Shown here: piece by piece, positions 31,568 to 41,104 of the stretch | Layout of the letters: each line of letters opens with the position of its first letter | Position numbering within the stretch: the first letter of the stretch is position 1 | NCBI GenBank assembly: GCA_024291935.2 | Contig: JAGTYA010000024.1 | Location: forward strand, 5,580,001 to 5,644,000 | Source of the DNA: Okapia johnstoni | Taxonomy: Eukaryota; Chordata; Mammalia; Artiodactyla; Giraffidae | Length of the DNA: 64,000 bases | Direction: 5' to 3' | Program-made: the position numbers and the translations under genes | The notes under the pieces: generated by a model | The model's database searches: none | The model's input: only the letters and a program-made list of their open reading frames with translations | Told to the model about the DNA's origin: nothing

Positions 31568-32640
31568 TGTTGTTATTGTTCAGTCACTAAGCCATGACTT
31601 ACTCTTGCAACCCCAAGGACTACAGCACATCAAGCTCCCCACTGATCTCAGTGAATGTTGGCAATTTGATATCTGATTCCTCTGCCTTTTCTAAATCCAG
31701 TTTGTACATCTGGAAGTTCATGGTTCATGTACTGCTGAATCCTAGCTTAAAGGATTTTGAGCATCACCTAGCTATTATGTGAAATGAGTGCAATTGGATG
31801 GTAGTTTGAACATTCTTTGGCATTGCCCTTCTTTGGCATTGGGATGGAAACTGACCTTTTTCAGTCCTGTGGTCACTGCTGAGTTTTCCAAATTTGCTGA
31901 CATAGTGAGTGCAGCACTTTAACAGCATCATCTTTTAGAATTTTAAATAGCTCAGCTGGAATTCTGTCACCGTTACTAGCTTTGTTCATAGTGATGCTTC
32001 CTAAGGCCCACTTGACTTCATACTCCAGGATGTCTGGCTCTAGGTGAGTGACCACACCATCGTGGTTATCCAGGTCATTGAAACCATTTTGGTATAGTCT
32101 TTCTGTTTATTCTTGCCACCTCTTCTTAATCCTGTCTGCTTCTGTTAAGTCCTTCCTGTTTCTGTCCTTTATTGTGCTCATCCTTGCATGAAATCGGAGA
32201 AGGCAATGGCAACCCACTCCAGTACTCTTGCCTGGAAAATCCCATGGATGGAGGAGACTGGTAGGCTGCAGTCCATGGAGTCGCTAAGAGTCAGACACAA
32301 CTGAGTGACTTCACTTTCACTTTTCACTTTCATGCATTGGAGAAGGAAATGGCAACCCACTCCAGTGTTCTTGACTGGAGAATCCCAGGGACGGCAGAGC
32401 CTGCTGGGCTGCTGTCTATGGGGTCACACAAAGTCGGACACGACTGAGGTGACTTAGCAGTAGCAGTTACGTGAAATGTTCCTTTGTTATCTCCAGTTTT
32501 CTTGAAGAGAGCTCTAGTCTTTCTCATTCTATTGTTTTCCTCTATTTCTTTGCATTGTTCATTTAAGAAGGCCTTCTTATCTCTCCTTGATATTGTCTGG
32601 AACTCTGCATTCAGTTGGGTATATCTTTCCCTTTCTCATA
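31568..32640 (-). mobile_element. BovB LINE, antisense, inserted in the sense BovB
   Basis: The left end is about 75 bp of BovB 3' end ('ttgttattgttcagtcacta'). It then jumps to the RT region (the minus frame 31873-32055 contains EYEVKWALGSITMNKAS) and continues upstream to 32640. Most of the 3' half is deleted. A Bov-A2 SINE interrupts it at 32196-32466. I saw no clear target duplication at 31568/32640. Confidence 0.85.
32196..32466 (+). mobile_element. Bov-A2 dimeric SINE
   Basis: Two tandem Bov-A monomers: 32196-32337 ('ggagaaggcaatggcaaccc') and 32338-32466 ('ggagaaggaaatggcaaccc'), joined by a 'tttcacttttcactttcatg' linker. It ends 'gcagtagcag'. An imperfect 10-bp duplication is seen: tgcatgaaat at 32185-32194 and tacgtgaaat at 32468-32477. 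It is the youngest layer of the nest. Confidence 0.95.
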
Positions 32641-33352
32641 AAATGAAGAGTAACTAAAGAGCCTCTTGGTGAGGGTGAAATAAGAGAGTGAAAAAGCTGG
32701 CTTGAAACTTGAAACATGATAAAAATGAAGATCATGGCATCTGGTCCCATCACTTCATGGCAAATAGAAGGGGGAAAAGTGGAAGCAGTGACAGATTTTA
32801 TTTTCTTGGGTTCCAAAATCACTGTGGACAGTGACTACAGCCATGAAATTAAAAGACACTTGTTTCTTGGAAGGAAAGCTATCACAAACCTAGATAGAAT
32901 ATTAAAAAGCAGAGCCATCACTTCGCTGACAAGGGTCCATATAGTCAAAGCTATGGTTTTTCCAGTAGTCATGTATGGATGTGAGAGTTGGACCATAAAG
33001 AAGGCTAAGCACTGAAAAATTGATGCTTGCAAGCTGCGGTGCTTGAGAAGATTCTTGAGAGTCCCTTGGACAGCAAGGAGATCAAACCAGTCAATCCCAA
33101 AGGAAATCCACCCTGAACATGCATTGGAAGGACAGAGGCTGAAGCTGAAGCTCCAATACTTGGGCCACCTGATGTGAAGAGCTGACTCCTTGGAAAAGAC
33201 CGTGATGCTGGGAAAGATTGAAGGCAAAAGGAGAATGGGGTGGCAGAGGATGAGATGGTTAGATAGCATCACCAACTCAACAGATATGAATTTGAGCAAA
33301 CTCCAATTTGAGCAGAGAGTTAGACACAACTTAGCAACTGAACAACAACAAC
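32641..33352 (+). mobile_element. BovB LINE, sense, downstream part of the split copy
   Basis: Resumes with 'gagcctcttggtgagggtga' and translates near 32730-33015 to IMASGPITSWQIEGG, FIFLGSKIT and YGCESWTIKKAKH, then continues to an ACAACAAC tail. It joins the 30978-31567 piece with only a few codons missing between, so one ancestral insertion was split by the antisense BovB. Confidence 0.92.
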
Positions 33353-33374
33353 TGTGTGGTTGCTATTCATGAAA

Positions 33375-33690
33375 CTCTGGTCTGAGCGCTTTATACATCA
33401 TCATTTGTTTCATCCTCTCTAGGCTTCATTGGAGCAGATACCATTATTGTCTGTCTCCCCTTCAGTTCAGTTCAGTCGCTTAGTCTTGTCCGACTCTTTG
33501 AGACTCCAGGGATTGCAGCAGTCCAGGCTTCCCTGTCCATCACCAACTCCCGGAGCTTGCTCTGTCTCCCCTTACAGATGAGCAACTGAGGCTCAGAAAG
33601 GTGAAAAGACCAGACAAATAGCACATGTGGGATACACAGCAGAACCATGATTCCATCCCAGGCAGTTTGGTCCTAGAGCCCATGAACCAC
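33375..33690 (-). mobile_element. MIR SINE, antisense, split by a BovB tail
   Basis: Left part 'tctgagcgctttatacatca' and 'agataccattattgtctgtc'. Right part after the insertion 'cttacagatgagcaactgag', 'gctcagaaaggtgaaaagac' and 'gattccatcccaggcagttt'. The pieces join in register once 33463-33561 and one target copy are ignored. Confidence 0.85.
33463..33561 (-). mobile_element. BovB 3'-end fragment with 12-bp target duplication
   Basis: Only 99 bp of BovB 3' end: 'cagttcagttcagtcgctta' (complement of the GAACT tail) to 'cccggagcttgc'. It is flanked by exact ctgtctcccctt repeats at 33451-33462 and 33562-33573. This is an extreme 5' truncation. Confidence 0.92.
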
Positions 33691-33994
33691 ACCTATTGTG
33701 TGCCTTGAGCAGAGGGAGAATGAAGGAGGGGGTAGGAGGGCCTGGGGAGAAGCTCCACCCTCTCCATGCCTGGAAGGGATCCAGGTGGCACCCACGAGAG
33801 CACATAATATGTATTCAATTGTGTGGATGACCTGACACTCTGTGTCTGACAGGTTTGGATCATGGAGAAAGCAAAAGCAAACCTGAGCAAACCTGTCTCT
33901 CCAGGGAGTCAGGGGAGGGGTGGCAAATCGCTCCACTGGACTGAGCTAGTTCGGTGTGGGCAGAGGAGGAGAATAGCACCAGCCAGACCCATGC
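33691..33994. other. unique sequence, nothing recognised
   Basis: No repeat or exon was recognised. Confidence 0.45.
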
Positions 33995-34132
33995 TGGGCC
34001 CCAGCATCACCAAGTCTGATCTGTGCAAACATGAACAAAATTCTTCCCTCCTCTGAGCCTCACTTTCTGCAGCTTCACGACACAGATGGACATGGTGGCG
34101 GTGTTGTGGGATTCAGAGGAACTAAGAGAGAC
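33995..34132 (+). mobile_element. MIR SINE
   Basis: 'caagtctgatctgtgcaaac', 'cctctgagcctcactttctg' and 'ggtgttgtgggattcagagg' give plus-strand MIR. Confidence 0.65.
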
Positions 34133-34225
34133 GAGGAAACTGATGCTGAGGTATAAGGAAGGTGCCCTCAGCTTGCCTCATTGGTGACCTCTGAAACCAG
34201 GACTTAGGCCTTGCTGGCCTCCCCT
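34133..34225 (-). mobile_element. MIR fragment, antisense
   Basis: 'gacgaggaaactgatgctga' and 'ctctgaaaccaggacttagg' give an antisense piece directly behind the plus copy. Confidence 0.6.
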
Positions 34226-34234
34226 CCGGTCCTC

Positions 34235-34390
34235 ACTCCTCCACTGACCGGGGGTAGAGGGTAGCGAGTTTATCTTCTAAGCCTCAATTTCCTCATCTGA
34301 GGGATACTGATAGTGATACACTCATAGGTTTTCAAGCAAGTCCTGCAATCTTGTGTTTCAACTGCCTGGGACCCAGTAACATCCACACCC
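34235..34390 (+). mobile_element. MIR SINE
   Basis: 'aagcctcaatttcctcatct' then 'gagggatactgatagtgata' and a decayed 3' end. It precedes the GAT array at 34405. Confidence 0.65.
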
Positions 34391-34404
34391 ATGACCTAGT
34401 AGTT

Positions 34405-34450
34405 AAGGTGATGACGATGATGAAGAAGATGATGATGTCAGTGATAACAG
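34405..34450 (+). repeat. short GAT/GAA microsatellite
   Basis: 'ggtgatgacgatgatgaaga' and 'agatgatgatgtcagtgata' make a short imperfect trinucleotide array downstream of a MIR. Confidence 0.75.
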
Positions 34451-34477
34451 AGGTTGAATCAAGCAGAATTAACAGGG

Positions 34478-34538
34478 TCACAAAGAGTCAGACACGACTA
34501 AGCAACTGAACTGAACTGAACTGAACTGAACTAAACTG
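34478..34538 (+). mobile_element. BovB 3'-tail fragment, about 60 bp
   Basis: 'cacaaagagtcagacacgac' followed by five or six gaact units. Short direct repeats aacaggg at 34471-34477 and 34539-34545 fit a target duplication. Nearly the whole element is missing. Confidence 0.85.
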
Positions 34539-34545
34539 AACAGGG

Positions 34546-35085
34546 AGAAGAGAGTTGATTAAGGGAAGATCCTGTCCCCACCAGGGAAGGACGGGCTGAT
34601 TATGGATGCCTACCTGCTCCTCACCAAGCCAAGCCAGAGAGGCTCCACAAAGCTTCTGAGGATGACTCAAGGGGTGGGGGGCCCACTACCTCTCTGGACA
34701 TCAGCTGTTGTCCTTCCTCCCATGGGAGATTTGTCAGTCATTGCAGGCACAGGAGGGACATGTGGTTCTGCCCTTCTCCTGGGGCAGGGGCTGGAATGGG
34801 CAGGATGGGAGAGATGCGGGCAGGAGGATGCCAGGTGGGGTTCTGCCTCTCTGCTTGATAGTGGGCAACCCCACAGCAGTCGTGCCCTGAGGCCAGGCTC
34901 TTTTCTTGATCTAATTAGCCTCACTGAGAATTAAACTCCACAGCCCTGAAGGGAGCATGTTCCCTGCAAGCATCCCAGAACTAATACTGATTAAATATGA
35001 AATGATCTTTTCTTCAGGGCCAGAGTCATGGGAGGCACAAACCAGGGATGGGAGCTGTAATTACTAGTTCCGATTATGCAGTGCG
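34546..35085. other. unique sequence, nothing recognised
   Basis: Overlapping frames on both strands over 34602-34934. No repeat or exon was recognised. Confidence 0.45.
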
Positions 35086-35185
35086 TGTTTTTTTTTTAAA
35101 TAGAATAGAAAAGAACTAGGACTAGGATTAGAACTAGGACTAGGAATAAAATTAAAATGAAATAGAATAGCATAGCATAGAAATG
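35086..35185 (+). repeat. T-run and AACTAGGA/AATAGA-type tandem repeat
   Basis: A T10 run is followed by taaatagaatagaaaagaac, then variants of actagga and aatagaatagcatagcatag. An imperfect short tandem repeat with at least two sub-motifs. Confidence 0.75.
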
Positions 35186-35309
35186 AAACCATCCTTCCCA
35201 TCCCACAAGTAAAAGCAATGAACAACATTCCAGATTACTTCTGCTTTAAAGAACATGAGCTTTTTTATTTCTTATTCCTTCCTCATTCTTATGGTTGTAT
35301 TTTTCACCC

Positions 35310-35425
35310 AAGTGATTTTCAGTGCACCTACTATGTGCTAGGTGTGAACCAGGTACAGGGATGAGAAATAAACAAGTCAGACCAGGTACCTGCTCTCCTG
35401 AGTCTCACAGTCAGGAAGGGACATA
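35310..35425 (-). mobile_element. L2 3'-end fragment, antisense
   Basis: 'cagtgcacctactatgtgct', 'ggtacagggatgagaaataa' and 'gtacctgctctcctgagtct' match antisense L2. Confidence 0.7.
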
Positions 35426-35569
35426 GCCTTCAAGGAAAAGTCCCAACTGATATCCAATCAAGCCCTGGGATAGGGCCAAGCACACCCTGCTTAGGAGGCA
35501 ATGTGGAAGGATAATAAGGGGGACTAACTCCGATGGGGGTCTTGGGAGCTGATACTTAAGTGGCGACTG

Positions 35570-36320
35570 AGGACCTTTGCTCTCCTCATCCCCTCTGCTG
35601 GAAATGCTCTTCTTCAAACTTTTTAACTGTGGTGTTGGAGAAGACTCTTGAGAGTCCCTTGGACTGCAAGAAGATCCAACCAGTCCATCCTAAAGGAGAT
35701 CAGTCCTGGGTGTTCATTGGAAGGACTAATGTTGAAGCTGAAACTCCAATACTTTGGCCACTTCATGCGAAGAGTTGACTCATTGGAAAAGACCCTGATG
35801 CTGGGAAGCATTGCAGGCAGGAGGAGAAGGGGATGACAGAGGATGAGATGGCTGAATGGCATCACCGACTCGATGGACATGGGTTTAGATAGACTCCGGG
35901 AGTTGGTGATGGACATGGAGGCCTGGCGTGCTGCAATTCATGGGGTCGCAGAGTCGGACACGACTGAGTGACTGAACTGAACTGAACTGAAACATCCATG
36001 TGGCTCTCTCCTTGACCTTCTCCAAGTCTTTGGGAAAATGTCAGCTTTTCAGCTAGCTCTTCTTCAACTGCAAGCCCTGAGGGTCCCATGCTCCCTTTCT
36101 CCTGGATTGGTCTCTTTCACACTTGTCACCAGACTATACAAGAGATGCATTTGATAGAGATGGTTACAGGATGTCCTCCTCATTAGAAGAGAAGCTTCTG
36201 GAGGCCAGAGTCTTGTAGCTGTTGCTGCTACTGTCATTCTCCATCGTAGCCCCAGCTACTGACACAGGGCAGGGCTCACTACATGTCTACCAAGTGAATG
36301 AATGAGTGAATACTTCTTGC
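35570..36320 (+). mobile_element. L2 LINE 3' end, sense, split by BovB
   Basis: Left piece 35570-35621 ('gctggaaatgctcttcttca'). Right piece 35993-36320 ('tccttgaccttctccaagtc', 'cacacttgtcaccagactat', and the end 'ccaagtgaatgaatgagtga'). The pieces are in register, with a BovB at 35622-35992 between them. Confidence 0.75.
35622..35992 (+). mobile_element. BovB LINE, 5'-truncated, inside an L2
   Basis: Starts at 'actgtggtgttggagaagac' and ends in gaactgaactgaactgaa. The frame 35648-35836 carries RVPWTARRSNQSILKEISPG, close to the copy at 11417. It shows low divergence from the 11255 copy by eye. No clear target duplication beyond a few bases. Confidence 0.93.
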
Positions 36321-37284
36321 TCAGGGTAGGAAAAGTAGGGAGGTCCCTCAGGAGTGGGGCAGGGATAGGCCAGTGCAGTGTGGACCAGCATCCAGGGAGA
36401 CAGCCAGATGGGTGAGGGAGGAGGAACAAGTCACAGTGTCCAAAGGGCTACAGGGGCGCAGGAACATGAGCTGGGAGATCAAGGGGAAAAGCCATATTCC
36501 CAATGTTGGTGACCAGCCGGGAAGCAAGATGGCAGAACAGTCTCCAGGTAAGAGAGGAGTTCAGATTGAAGTGAGGGAGGGGGTGTGTTCACTCGGGCTC
36601 ACATAGCAGAGCCCAGAGATAACCAACTGGATGAGGACTAAGCAGTAAGGGAGAGCCAGGTGGAGCGGCCTCACAGGCTGGGAAATATACAAGGATCCAT
36701 TTTCCTGTCCTAAAACCTCCCTGATTTGTTATCAAAAACAAGTAGGAGCAGAGGACACTTGGATTTGTAATCAACCTGATACAGCACCTGGTTGTGGATT
36801 TCACAGCCAGGCCTGGCTGTAATAATCTCCTCCTCCCACCTGTTCACCTGTGACAAGGACAGGTTCCCTCCCCACACAGGGGCAGGGGTGGGATAGGGAT
36901 GGAACTCAGCTCCAGCCAGAGGGCTCTGGTTGCCATGGAAACAGGTGGTTGGGGAAGGCAGGCCCTGAAGCAGAGGCCCTCAGCCAGGGTCCTGCCTCCA
37001 GAGCCCGGTCCATTTGGGCTGAGGCTAAACCAAGGGACTCGGCCTTTGGTTCCATCATCATTCCCACTGCACAGGTGGAACCTCTCCATCTCCACTTCAG
37101 GACCCCAGGGCAGGTCACCCATTCTCCTGAGCCAGCTGCATCTGCCCCCAGGTCCTGCCAGCAGAGGTGAGAGGAGCAAAGGCTGAGCCTGAGCCTCTGG
37201 GGTCAGAGACCACGGCTGCCAGGCTGGACACTGAGGCTGCTGGGATGGGTGGGGAAGAGGGAACTCGCAGCACTTTGGGCTTGT
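36321..37284. other. unique sequence, nothing recognised
   Basis: The 215-codon minus frame 36844-37491 starts in BovB antisense DNA and runs into unique sequence, so it is not a gene. No repeat or exon was recognised in the unique part. Confidence 0.5.
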
Positions 37285-37291
37285 TAAGACC

Positions 37292-37584
37292 AAGGAAATC
37301 AACCCTGAAGATTCCTTGGAAGGACCGATACTGAAGCTGAAGCTCCAATACTCTGGCCACCTGATGCAAAGAGCCAACTCATTGGAAAAGACCCTGATGC
37401 TGGGAAAGATTGAGGGCAGGAGGAAAAGGGGATGACAGAGGATGCGATGGTTGGATGGCATCACTGACTCAATGAACATGAGTTTGAGCAAGCTCTGGGA
37501 GATGGTGAAGGACAGAGAAGCCTGGCATGCCGGAGTCCATGGGGTCGCAAAGAGTCGGACATGACTGAGTGACTGAACAACAAC
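37292..37584 (+). mobile_element. BovB LINE, 5'-truncated
   Basis: From 'aggaaatcaaccctgaagat' to 'gagtgactgaacaacaac', with the 'ctccaatactctggccacct' landmark. Short repeats taagacc at 37285-37291 and 37585-37591 are compatible with a target duplication. Confidence 0.9.
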
Positions 37585-37591
37585 TAAGACC

Positions 37592-38719
37592 TCCTGAGGC
37601 CTTGGGCTCAGCCTGCTCCTTTTCTAGATGGATGAGCTGGGGTTCTGGGGGTACAGGACACTCACAGTCCCCTGGCATCAGCCCTGACTTCCTGAGGATG
37701 CTGCCTGACAGGCAAAGTCCTCAAAGCCTTTCAGGGTCTCTGCTGTCTCCCACTTCCTCCCAGGCAGACAGGCTCTGGCCTGGCCATGTCGATGTGGATC
37801 CAGGGCCTGCTGGCCTCCTAAAGTAACAGCCAAGACTCAACTGACCACAGGACACATAAGCCCCAAACCACCTTCAACCTGGTGCTGGGACAGCTCCTGC
37901 CCCACCCCCACCTCACCCCCAACCCCATCCCCACCCCCGCCTGCAGCGAGGCCCATGAGCCCTGATCCTGCCACCACCAAGACTGAGAGCCAGTTTTGGG
38001 CAGTGGGGGACAGGCAGCATTTTGTGCAGAGCCTGGGGTTTTCTCAGAGGGCGTTTTGGGTACCCAGATGGGAGACAATGATGGAGAGGCAGGGGGGGTT
38101 ACAACACAAAGAGTCCCGTGAGCCAGGCTCACCATGCGATGTCGTCCCAAGGCAGGTAGGCGCCATGAAGGGTGTTAGGCAGAGACCAAGGTGACTGTCC
38201 TGTCTTTGGAACAATCACTTCCTGGCCGGGGTGTCAGTGCAGGCCACCCCCAATGTGTGTGCAGGCCCTGTCCTTACCTTCCCACTGACGGCTACCCATT
38301 GGGGTTTAGGGGGGTGTGCTGGCCACACGGGTCACCCTCAGAGGAGGAGACCTGGGATGAGGCCATGCAGGTCTGGAAGCAGGTTTAGGTCAATCAGGAA
38401 GGGAGCTCTGGGGTTGGGGGACCGGAGCTTGTCCTTTCCTTTGTCCCCCTTGTCCCAGAGGGGAGAGGCACAGTGGGAGGAGGCAGGAACAGCTTCCCCC
38501 CCCCACAAAGAATGGGACCCCAGGAAGGACCCCCTACTCATGTCTCAGGGTCACAGGATGGAGTGAAGGGGCCGTGGAGGGCTGAGGGACCAGGCGGGTG
38601 TGGTGTGGTGGGGGAATGTCTGGTCAGACATGCCCAGGGCCTGAGATGGAACAGTGGGTGTGGAGTACAGGGGACTACGGAAGTTACAAGAGTTAAACTT
38701 GTCAGGGCTCAATGGTCCC
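37592..38719. other. unique GC-rich sequence with a C-run block
   Basis: The C-run block 37900-37938 is the only structure seen. A C9 run is near 38496. Many frames are open on both strands, with no recognisable protein. Confidence 0.5.
37900..37938 (-). repeat. C-run cluster (G-quadruplex potential on minus strand)
   Basis: Six runs of four or five C lie within 39 bases, separated by 1-6 bases. On the minus strand this satisfies the usual G4 pattern. Confidence 0.75.
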
Positions 38720-38880
38720 TGAGGTGTCAAGAGAGTCAGGGATGCCCCCTCGCTTCTGATTTGGGCGAGTGGGAGCTGCGGGGCCACACTAAGATGGGAA
38801 TGGTGGAAAGGACCAGGTTTGAGGGGGAGATGAAGGGTTTGACTTTAAACTTCTCGAGGGGCAGGAGGCGGCAGGACCCC
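38720..38880 (-). mobile_element. L2 LINE body fragment, antisense
   Basis: 'aagagagtcagggatgcccc', 'gatttgggcgagtgggagct', 'aaggaccaggtttgaggggg' and 'agggtttgactttaaacttc' match the antisense L2 ORF segment before its 3' region. The fragment may extend left to about 38560. Confidence 0.6.
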
Positions 38881-39174
38881 CAGAGGGAAAGATCTAGGAG
38901 GCAGGGGTGGCCTCTCCAACTCAGCTCTGTCTGGCCAGGCCGTTGACAGGTCCGGCACATCAACGACTCTTGATTTGAATCATGACTGCGGGGAGGGCTG
39001 ATGGTAGCTGATAGACATCAGGCTGTTAGCACGTGTACTGGGGATGGGCCCACAGGGGTGGCTGAGCTCAATCAGGGAGACAGAAGAGAGGAGGGTGATG
39101 CAGGGAAGCAGGGATACCCGCCCGGCCCCATCCTGGCTGGGTCTGCAGAGCTGACTGCCTCCTGGCTGCAGGCA
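38881..39174. other. unique sequence, nothing recognised
   Basis: No repeat or exon was recognised. Confidence 0.4.
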
Positions 39175-39345
39175 GGGGGAGGCGGGCGAGCCATGGAAGG
39201 AGAGAGCGGGTCCAGTACCCGCACCTTCCATGCGCTGACCCTGCCCACTAGTGAGCATGGCCCAATCAGTGTCCCGCCTCTGACCAATCAGATCCGCGCA
39301 TCCTCTATCCCAGAGGAGCACGGAGTGGTCTCCCAGAGGTCTCCC
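39175..39345. promoter_or_regulatory. CpG-rich block with two CCAAT boxes
   Basis: Two ccaatcag words (near 39264 and 39284) in the same orientation flank a GC-box-like gtcccgcctc. About nine CpGs occur within 130 bp. This layout resembles an NF-Y/Sp-type promoter, but no initiator or downstream exon is visible. An ancient repeat carrying CCAATCAG is an alternative. Confidence 0.35.
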
Positions 39346-39474
39346 AGAGGTGGGTCACCATGCGGTGAAGGGCAGATATTGCTGCCTCCAAAAATCAGGC
39401 GTTAGTTGCTGACAACTGCTGTAATCGTGATTAGAGCAAAATCTGGGCAGAACACAGAGGCAACGGATATTCAT

Positions 39475-39660
39475 TTCAACTGGGAGGTGAAGAAAACTTC
39501 ATGCAAGGCCCGCCTTCGACTTCAGCCTTGAAAATAAAGGAAGATTTCAATAGGTAAAGATGAGGTTTGGTGGGGAGGGCAGGAGAGTGTGCTGGGGGCG
39601 GGGGTACAGGGCACAATTCAGCAGCACCGCAGGGGCCTGGTGTGCTTTGAACAAAAGGTG
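39475..39660 (-). mobile_element. L2 fragment, antisense
   Basis: 'cgacttcagccttgaaaata' and 'gaagatttcaataggtaaag' match the antisense L2 phrase around 'gagccttgaagga'. Confidence 0.55.
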
Positions 39661-39884
39661 CAGTCGATAAGGCTGGAATTAGAAAAAGTGTCCCTGGAGA
39701 AGTAGCAATGGGCCGGTGGGGGATAAAGATGGAAGATCTGAAGTGGAAAGAGAACAGAGAAAAACACTCCCCGTGGAGCAGACAGCCCACGGCTGAGCCG
39801 CCGCACCAATGAAGGGACGGGTTTAGAATTCGAATCACACAGCCTACGTTCCTGAGGAGACTTAGATGAGAAGAATAACAAAAT

Positions 39885-40000
39885 CATAAATTTTAAAGTC
39901 TTAGAATCCTAGGAAATCTTATAATCTTAGGATAATTGAATTATTGGATCTCAAGGTCTATGACTACAGCAATTTGGAATCGTAGATGGCTCAGGGTGTC
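39885..40000 (-). repeat. CTTAGAATC-rich interspersed repeat
   Basis: 'aaagtcttagaatcctagga', 'aatcttataatcttaggata' and 'aatcgtagatgg' share the motif of 26985-27225. Confidence 0.45.
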
Positions 40001-40034
40001 ACAACCCAGCCTCCTCCCTCCCTGCAAGGATACT

Positions 40035-40240
40035 CTGCACTCCATGCTCAATGCTTTGCACACATTATGTCCTTTTGTCTCCATGACAACCCTGGGACAT
40101 GGGAACTAATTTTGCCTGATTTTCTAGATGAAGAAGCCTAGGCTCAGTGAGTATAAGTCACTGCTGAAGATCAGACTCCTTGCAAGCAATGTGACCGGGA
40201 CTCAGCCCAGATCTCTTGGCCTCCAAAGCATCTCTGCTTC
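40035..40240 (-). mobile_element. MIR SINE, antisense
   Basis: 'ctcaatgctttgcacacatt', 'gacaaccctgggacatggga', 'gaagcctaggctcagtgagt' and 'ccgggactcagcccagatct' give a nearly complete antisense MIR. Confidence 0.78.
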
Positions 40241-41104
40241 TCCAAACCCACCCTTCCTCTGTGCACACCTCCAGTGATGGGGAGTTCATTACCCCCCCCC
40301 CGGGGCTGCCCATCCATCCCGGCAATGGACACATCTCTCTTGTTGTTCCTAAATCTGCCCTGGGAAACCCCACAGGACAAGATAACCTTCACCTAGGACT
40401 CCTGTAAGGGAGAGGGAGCAGCTGCCCAAGGTTGGACTGCACTCACACAGGAGTGGGGAGTCTCAGGTTAGGGGAGCCCCAGCTGCAGCCCCTCCCTGTG
40501 ATAGAGAGGAGGGGGGTTCATCCTGAAGGAGGGAATCAGCCTAGACGTTGGCAGCAGGAGCTCTCAAAGACAAGTGAAGACGAGCCCAGAACACTGGGTG
40601 CTGTGGTGGGGGATGGACTGTGATACAGAACATAACTCCCCAGCATTCAGAGCACGGGGCCTAATAAGACTGGAATCCTAAGTGCTGTGCCTTTAATTTC
40701 TTGGCTCTTCTCCCTGAAAACTTACTCTACAAAATGTGTCTTTGTCCCATCCATCCTCCCAGATGGCGTTTTTAAGTGAAGCTTTCTTGTTAACTTGGAG
40801 AAGAAAAAGGAGGGGTGGAAGGAGAGGGAAGTGGGGTGAAGCCACCACCCCCAGGGCTGGAGACAAAGTCAGAAGAACAGTGAATGGGAGGGTGGGGCAG
40901 GGGAGCCCAGGGGTCCAGCAAGGGGCAGAACAGGCCTCCCTGGATGGGACCTCAGCACAGAGAATGGAGTCACATGACAGAGTCCCAGGGACAGTTGCTG
41001 GCAGTGTCCCGGCCCCACAGTGTGCCCAGCTCGGGTGAACACTTTGGACTCACTGACCCAACACGTCCTCACTCAGCCTACGTGCGGGTCCTGGGACCAT
41101 CCCC
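40241..41104. other. unique sequence, nothing recognised
   Basis: A C10 run is near 40291. Open frames overlap on both strands. No exon was recognised. Confidence 0.5.

Noticed and set aside
31568..32640. Twin-priming inversion of a single BovB
   Set aside because: The inverted part duplicates RT sequence that is also present in the sense part, so a single element cannot supply both.
36844..37491. 215-codon minus-strand frame as a gene
   Set aside because: Its start region is the antisense of the BovB at 37292-37584; the rest has no recognisable domain.
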